From Leptospira sp. (GTDB lineage Bacteria > Spirochaetota > Leptospiria > Leptospirales > Leptospiraceae), in assembly GCA_027531445.1 (NCBI GenBank), contig JAPZRK010000024.1, positions 1 to 10,289 of the forward strand: a stretch of 10,289 nucleotides of DNA, written 5' to 3'. The translations under genes and the position numbers were made by a program. The notes under the pieces were generated by a model. The model saw only the letters and a list, made by a program, of their open reading frames with translations. It did not search any database and had not been told where the DNA came from. Shown here piece after piece: positions 6,390 to 10,289 of this stretch. Each line of letters opens with the position of its first letter. The stretch's first letter is position 1.

Positions 6390-7427
6390 CTACCTCTTTT
6401 TCCTTGAATACATCATTTCCTCAAGTGGATCGATATGGAGAGCAAATCCACAGGCATCCTTTTTCACATCTGTATACGATTCGTACAATTCATTATAAAC
6501 ACCGCCGGCAAACACAGGTTCAGTATACCCGTGCATAAAACCTTGAAACACTAATCCCGAATAATAATCCAAATCACGAATGAGTGAGAGATCCCAAATC
6601 CCATCGAAACCAATCGATCTTTCATTCCAAAGGCGAATGAATGCTTCCGCATCAGCCAAATCATTGGAAAGTTTCGTACTCGAATTCAAATTATTTGTTA
6701 GAAGAAGTAGTTTATTTTTGAATTCAGAAAAATTGGAAAAAGATATTGGTTTCAAAACGAGAGGCAGTAGATTAAACAGCTCTTCTTTTAAACCTAATGT
6801 CCTTACAAAGTTTTCGAGTTCAGGAACATTTTTTGTAAAAAGATATTGCGAAATGATCGCATTGTGACTCGGATCAAGGCCTAACATATCCATAATGGAG
6901 GAGAGAATACCGGCGTGTCCTAAAACGAAAGAAGCTCTGGTATCTGGCAGAGATTTCTTCCACATTCTTTCTAAAATTTGAATTTGTTCAATCACATTCT
7001 GCGGTGAACTATTCCCAAACGACTCTCCACCAATTTGCAATATTTCTCGGCGAGATGCATTCTTCTTTTTGTGATCTCTAATCTTCCGTCCAACATAATA
7101 AACGTTCTGATTTTCTTCCCAATGGGAACGAGAAGCCATACCTTTAACCACTTGCAATGTCAAATCTACGCCGGGAGAGAGGACATATCCATCGTAGTCT
7201 TTTGCTGTTAAAAAGGCAGAAGGTTCCAGACCTCCGATAAATGATTGGAATGAGGATGTGTAGTCAAAGGCAGGTAAATTAATTTCAGAGTATCCAGCTT
7301 CTTCAAAAGAGGATGTGAGAGATTTTATCAGACGTCTTCTTTCTTTACTTTCTTCCGGACCTAAAAAATGAAATCCGTCTGGAATCCAGCGTCGTTCTGC
7401 TTGTTTTGATTTTTTGATTGAATTCAT
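6390..7427 (-). CDS. hisZ: ATP phosphoribosyltransferase regulatory subunit HisZ (HisRS-like)
   Basis: A catalytically inactive paralogue of histidyl-tRNA synthetase that binds short-form HisG and confers histidine feedback on the first step of histidine synthesis. The 345 residues cover only a class II synthetase core without the anticodon-binding domain. Recognisable elements are PDGFHFLGPEES (16-27), the motif 1 region FEEAGYSEINLPAFDY (41-56), a motif 2-like YYVGRKIR plus RREILQIGGESFG (110-138), IRDLDYYSGLVF (283-294), GGVYNEL (308-314) and a final GFAL. The LRPDxT segment of HisZ/HisRS is replaced by LSPGVDLT (83-90), and RGLDYY by RDLDYY, so ligand binding may differ. A short HisG is not in this window. 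ATG at 7427 has a weak ribosome-binding site. It is first in an operon with purA and is divergent from the acyltransferase-dehydrogenase fusion. A truncated hisS is unlikely because the ends are intact. Confidence 0.85.
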   Translation of the reverse strand: MNSIKKSKQAERRWIPDGFHFLGPEESKERRRLIKSLTSSFEEAGYSEINLPAFDYTSSFQSFIGGLEPSAFLTAKDYDGYVLSPGVDLTLQVVKGMASRSHWEENQNVYYVGRKIRDHKKKNASRREILQIGGESFGNSSPQNVIEQIQILERMWKKSLPDTRASFVLGHAGILSSIMDMLGLDPSHNAIISQYLFTKNVPELENFVRTLGLKEELFNLLPLVLKPISFSNFSEFKNKLLLLTNNLNSSTKLSNDLADAEAFIRLWNERSIGFDGIWDLSLIRDLDYYSGLVFQGFMHGYTEPVFAGGVYNELYESYTDVKKDACGFALHIDPLEEMMYSRKKR

Positions 7428-7452
7428 TGTCGGGAATAATGCCCAAGAAGAC

Positions 7453-7480
7453 AGATTAGATAAATCGAGGATTTATGCAA
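7453..7480 (-). promoter_or_regulatory. Candidate promoter for hisZ-purA
   Basis: TTGCAT (7480-7475) and TAATCT (7458-7453) are separated by 16 bases, giving a transcript start about 20 bases before the hisZ ATG. Four of six bases match the consensus in each box. The spacer is almost entirely filled by an inverted repeat. Confidence 0.35.
7460..7476. promoter_or_regulatory. 7-3-7 inverted repeat ATAAATC-GAG-GATTTAT, operator-like
   Basis: A perfect dyad lies in the 121-base divergent region between hisZ and the fusion gene, between the -35 and -10 boxes proposed for hisZ. A bound repressor here would block hisZ-purA. The fusion gene promoter starts about 25 bases further on and could also be affected. 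No T-tract follows, so it is not a terminator. The regulator is unknown. Confidence 0.4.
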
Positions 7481-7498
7481 TCACTTGTAAAAATCGGA

Positions 7499-7526
7499 TA
7501 GACAAAACAGAATCTTTCGTTAAATT
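7499..7526 (+). promoter_or_regulatory. Candidate promoter for the acyltransferase-dehydrogenase gene
   Basis: TAGACA (7499-7504), a 16-base spacer and TAAATT (7521-7526) match the consensus at five and four of six positions. The transcript would begin about 15 bases before the start codon, leaving just room for the ribosome-binding site. Confidence 0.35.
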
Positions 7527-7537
7527 AATGTCGGTTT

Positions 7538-7543
7538 AGGGGA
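7538..7543 (+). promoter_or_regulatory. Ribosome-binding site of the fusion gene
   Basis: AGGGGA lies five bases before ATG 7549. It is among the clearest Shine-Dalgarno sequences in the window and fixes this start. Confidence 0.65.
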
Positions 7544-7548
7544 TACGA

Positions 7549-9567
7549 ATGACAGAAAAAGAAGCCACTCTTGGACGTTGGCACAAAGAGTTTTTTGAAA
7601 ACATACATCTATTCATGAAATCTGGGCTCACGGAGTTGGAAGCAAAGTCCATACTTGAAGAGTTTCTCGTTCTTTCTCAATCAACACCAAAACCCAAAGT
7701 GATGGAAATCTTCCAAGAACCCGAAAAACTGGAGGAGATCGGTGTTTATACAGACATAAAGCAAGAACCGAGAGACTTTATGCTCAAATTTCTCGACCCG
7801 ATCATGCAAAAGTTTACGGTCGAGGGAATCGAAAACTTGGATTTATTAAAAGACATCATTGGAAAATACCCTGTTACCTTAATTTCAAATCATTTGAGTC
7901 ACCTAGACGCGCCCGCTATCTTTACACTCCTTTACAACACTGGAGAAATGGGGCGAAAGATTGCAGAAGCGCTCGTTTTTATTGCTGGTCGTCTCGCTTT
8001 TGAGCCTGATTTTACCCGACTTGGTCTTTATATGTTTGGAACCCTCCTCGTTTGCTCCAAAAAAGATATGGCAGATAACCCATCACTCTCAGATGTGATG
8101 ACGAAAATCAACATGCGTGCATTTCGAAATTCGCAGAAGCTTCAATCTGAGGGGCGTATCATTTCTATTTTTCCAGAGGGTACTCGATCGAGAGATGGTC
8201 GTTTGATGCCGTTCGTCGATACTGTCTATCATTACGTTGCAAATAAAGTGATACTTCCGATTTCTTTGGAAGGAACAGATCGTATCCTCCCCATAGAAGG
8301 ACTCCTTTTCAATCAAGCGGTTGGTAAATTGGTGATTGGAAAACCTGTATTAGTTGGAGAGTTGACCAAAAAGGAAATGGCAACCTTTCCATCCCACATA
8401 GAACAGATTTCCTTTCCAGGAGTGGGTGACAAAAAACAGTTTATCATTGACAATTTGGCTCTCCTCGTAGGCTCAAACCTCAACAAACACAAACATGGCA
8501 CCTATCGCAATTTGTATAAGGGCGATGATCAAAAATCCAATCAACTCATTACCATAACCTCGGAACCAAAAGAGCGCGTAGTTATCATCGGTTCTTCGAA
8601 CATGTCAGTGGCTATCGGGTGTGTTCTCGCAAACAAAAATGTTGAAGTGATCGTATATCAACCAGATGTTGAGGTGGTCAATCAATGTAATGAAGAAAGA
8701 CGAGATGTGATCCACTACCCGATTTACAAGCTACCGCCAAATATTACATTTTCATCGAATCCAGCCGTATGTGAGTCCGCTACCTTGTTCGTCCAAGGGA
8801 CAAACCCTTGGGATTTTGATTCTGTATTTCCGAAGATCAAAAGTTACCTTCAAAAGAACAAGTCCCCAATCATCAATGTAATCAAAGGCTTTACCGGTTC
8901 CAAAAAGGGTCTGATATTAGAAGACTTACACGAACTGATGGGTATCGAAAGAGACAGACTAGCTGTAATCTCTGGTGCATGTTATCCTGATCAAATTATG
9001 GAACGCAAAATTTCTGGCTTTGAAATTGGTTCCTTCGAAGACTCCTTGATCCCAAAAATGCAAGGTCTTTTTAACACAAGTTATGTATTCACACGACCTG
9101 CAATCAATTCGCGAGATACAAAAGGTGTTCAGTTAGGTGGTGCTCTTAAGACAGTTTATGCCGTTGCTATGGGGCTTGTAGAAGGTTATTTCAAACGTGA
9201 ACTAGGGGGAAATGTCGACAATACCCTTTTCCACTTATCAAATCGATTTTTCAATGAAATGGTTTCGCTAGGCGTGCTACTTGGTGGAGACCCGACAACA
9301 TTTAATGGTCTGTCCGGAATGACTGATTTTATGTTGGCATGTTTTGGTTCAGACACACGGGATAGAAAATATGGTTATGATTTGGCTTATGGATCTCGCC
9401 CAGAAAAAATCACCAACGGTTTCTATGGACTGAAAGTCCTTCCGAATCTCATCAATTTAGATGAAAAAAGACATCCTATCGTTACGGCCTCCTACCGGGC
9501 GGTCATTCAAAATGAGGATTTTGATAAAATAGCGGAGTCACTCCAATTGCAATTAGCAAGAAACTAA
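7549..9567 (+). CDS. Fusion: PlsC-type acyltransferase + glycerol-3-phosphate dehydrogenase-like domain
   Basis: A 672-residue two-domain protein. The N-terminal half is a glycerophosphate acyltransferase: HLSHLD (H115-D120) is the HX4D catalytic motif, and FPEGTRSRDG (from 208) with later VILPISLEG are the substrate-binding blocks. The C-terminal half (about 340-660) follows NAD(P)-dependent glycerol-3-phosphate dehydrogenase: VVIIGSSNMSVAIG (344-357), INVIKGF (K446), SGACYPDQ, GVQLGGALKTVYA (K534), GMTDFMLAC (D593) and TRDRKYG (R604). Together they could make glycerol-3-phosphate from dihydroxyacetone phosphate and acylate it, or acylate lysophosphatidate, at the inner membrane. Odd points: the GxGxxG loop is GSSNMS, and residues equivalent to N205, T264 and N270 of human GPD1 are T535, A597 and D605. 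The dehydrogenase half may be altered in substrate or activity. The gene stands alone with its own ribosome-binding site and is followed by a strong hairpin. Confidence 0.88.
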   Translation: MTEKEATLGRWHKEFFENIHLFMKSGLTELEAKSILEEFLVLSQSTPKPKVMEIFQEPEKLEEIGVYTDIKQEPRDFMLKFLDPIMQKFTVEGIENLDLLKDIIGKYPVTLISNHLSHLDAPAIFTLLYNTGEMGRKIAEALVFIAGRLAFEPDFTRLGLYMFGTLLVCSKKDMADNPSLSDVMTKINMRAFRNSQKLQSEGRIISIFPEGTRSRDGRLMPFVDTVYHYVANKVILPISLEGTDRILPIEGLLFNQAVGKLVIGKPVLVGELTKKEMATFPSHIEQISFPGVGDKKQFIIDNLALLVGSNLNKHKHGTYRNLYKGDDQKSNQLITITSEPKERVVIIGSSNMSVAIGCVLANKNVEVIVYQPDVEVVNQCNEERRDVIHYPIYKLPPNITFSSNPAVCESATLFVQGTNPWDFDSVFPKIKSYLQKNKSPIINVIKGFTGSKKGLILEDLHELMGIERDRLAVISGACYPDQIMERKISGFEIGSFEDSLIPKMQGLFNTSYVFTRPAINSRDTKGVQLGGALKTVYAVAMGLVEGYFKRELGGNVDNTLFHLSNRFFNEMVSLGVLLGGDPTTFNGLSGMTDFMLACFGSDTRDRKYGYDLAYGSRPEKITNGFYGLKVLPNLINLDEKRHPIVTASYRAVIQNEDFDKIAESLQLQLARN

Positions 9568-9632
9568 CGACAATCTAACGAATCAAGCTCCATTTGGTCT
9601 TTTGAAAAACAAAGAGCTAGGGTGCTATGGAC

Positions 9633-9671
9633 AAAAAAAATCCGCTAAAATGAAGCATTTCAGCGGATTTT
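9633..9671. terminator. Strong, probably bidirectional rho-independent terminator
   Basis: A perfect 10-base stem (AAAATCCGCT/AGCGGATTTT) continues, after one A-C mismatch, into 5 more pairs (AAATG/CATTT) closed by an AAG loop. Read on the minus strand it is followed by eight T, ending the rpoA-rplQ transcript about 22 bases after the rplQ stop. On the plus strand a four-T run follows, so it can also end the fusion gene transcript. Confidence 0.9.
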
Positions 9672-9692
9672 ACCAATAAAGAGAATGGAAAG

Positions 9693-10223
9693 TTACTTCG
9701 CTTTCGCTACTTTCTTTTCCTTCTTCTCTTTTTTGGGTTTTGATTCAGCTTTTCCCTTTGTGGAAGCAGCTGTCTTTTCGCGTTTCTGTCTAACTTCTTC
9801 TTTAAGTTCGTCTTGTGTCTTACGCTCAACTAACTCAAGTATGCCCATTGCAGTGTTGTCAGATTGCCGATTGACTAGTCTGATGATTCTAGTATATCCA
9901 CCTACTCTAGTCGCATAACGATTTGCAAGGTCTGTCAAAAGCTTCGTTACGATTTCTTGATCTGCCAAATGTGTGTAAAGATAGCGAGTATTGTGCAAGA
10001 CAGTCTCTGCTTTTTTCTTCTCATCCATATTTTGCAAGTTAACATCTAGGTTTCTTTTCGCGCGAGTGATGATTCTTTCCGCATAAGAACGAGCTACTTT
10101 TAACTTAGCAACAGATGACTCGATTCTCTCATGTCTTAGAAGAGAAATCACCATATTTTGAATCATTGCTTTTCTATGATCAGCAGATCGATTGAGTTGT
10201 TTTACTTTATTTCGTTTGTTCAT
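9693..10223 (-). CDS. rplQ: 50S ribosomal protein L17 with lysine-rich C-terminal tail
   Basis: Large-subunit ribosomal protein near the peptide exit region. Residues 1-133 are the L17 fold: KQLNRSADHRKAMIQNM near the start, SLLRHERIESSVAKLKVAR, and the conserved YATRVGGYTRIIRL (103-116) and MGILELV. Bacterial L17 is often about 120-130 residues. Here it extends to 176, with residues 134-176 holding 15 lysines in a predicted coiled or disordered tail ending EKKEKKVAKAK. Such basic tails probably contact rRNA. ATG at 10223 follows the rpoA stop with no gap, and a GAGAG in the last rpoA codons is the likely ribosome-binding site. It is the last gene of the ribosomal-protein/alpha operon, closed by the terminator at 9633-9671. 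Confidence 0.97.
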   Translation of the reverse strand: MNKRNKVKQLNRSADHRKAMIQNMVISLLRHERIESSVAKLKVARSYAERIITRAKRNLDVNLQNMDEKKKAETVLHNTRYLYTHLADQEIVTKLLTDLANRYATRVGGYTRIIRLVNRQSDNTAMGILELVERKTQDELKEEVRQKREKTAASTKGKAESKPKKEKKEKKVAKAK

Positions 10224-10289
10224 TTAAAAATCTCTCATTCCGAAAGACAATCCAAGGGAAGAAAGTTTAGCTTTCAACTCAACCAAACT
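10224..10289 (-). CDS. rpoA: RNA polymerase alpha subunit, C-terminal end only
   Basis: The last 21 codons and TAA of a gene entering from the right edge. The peptide LVELKAKLSSLGLSFGMRDF matches the final helix of the alpha C-terminal domain, typically ...KLxxxGLSLGM... in bacteria. The stop codon abuts the rplQ start exactly, the conserved rpoA-rplQ order, and implies translational coupling. The fragment is short, but motif plus position make the call firm. Confidence 0.9.
   Translation of the reverse strand, partial: SLVELKAKLSSLGLSFGMRDF

Noticed and set aside
9588..9616. AGCTC...GAGCT inverted repeat after the fusion gene
   Set aside because: Short arms with an unequal interior and no T-tract. 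The strong hairpin at 9633-9671 explains termination.

Overview
The window looks like ordinary chromosomal DNA of a spirochaete close to Leptospira. The base composition is AT-rich and codon use is uniform. Several proteins have a leptospiral flavour: an adenylosuccinate synthetase beginning MPANLVVGAQWGDEGKAK, a HisZ next to purA, and rpoA directly followed by a lysine-tailed L17. The genus is inferred from recall of such proteins, not from a search. No phage, transposon, CRISPR array or defence island is visible, and no gene-free stretch exceeds 300 bases.

Left part (1-2993). On the minus strand, ccmA and ccmB overlap by 4 bases. They encode the ATPase and membrane subunit of the haem-handling ABC module of cytochrome c maturation; ccmB runs off the left edge. 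Divergent from ccmA, with start codons only 9 bases apart, is an exported TPR-repeat protein of unknown role. A 34-base near-perfect dyad lies inside the first codons of the TPR gene, which is also the ccmA upstream region. The TPR gene converges, with a 7-base gap, on a lone peptide-transporter-type ATPase.

Middle (3066-5111). On the plus strand, an HMG-CoA lyase (GTG start) overlaps by 4 bases a DUF2400/TIGR02757 protein. The C-terminal half of that protein reads like endonuclease III: an LDVH motif and a C-X8-C-X2-C-X5-C cluster. Its last codons and stop are the antisense of the 3' end of a tRNA-Glu gene. tRNA-Lys and tRNA-Glu form a minus-strand pair with a recognisable promoter.

Right part (5112-10289). 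hisZ and purA form a minus-strand pair with a 3-base gap, joining histidine and AMP synthesis. Across a divergent control region with a 7-3-7 palindrome lies a 672-residue fusion of a PlsC-type acyltransferase with a glycerol-3-phosphate dehydrogenase-like domain. Several substrate and cofactor residues of the dehydrogenase half are replaced. A strong terminator separates it from the end of the ribosomal-protein operon on the minus strand (end of rpoA, then rplQ).

The points most worth checking are the altered dehydrogenase half of the fusion, the endonuclease III-like nature of the DUF2400 protein, the gene/tRNA antisense overlap, and the dyad at the ccmA/TPR junction. No wholly new multi-gene system is evident.
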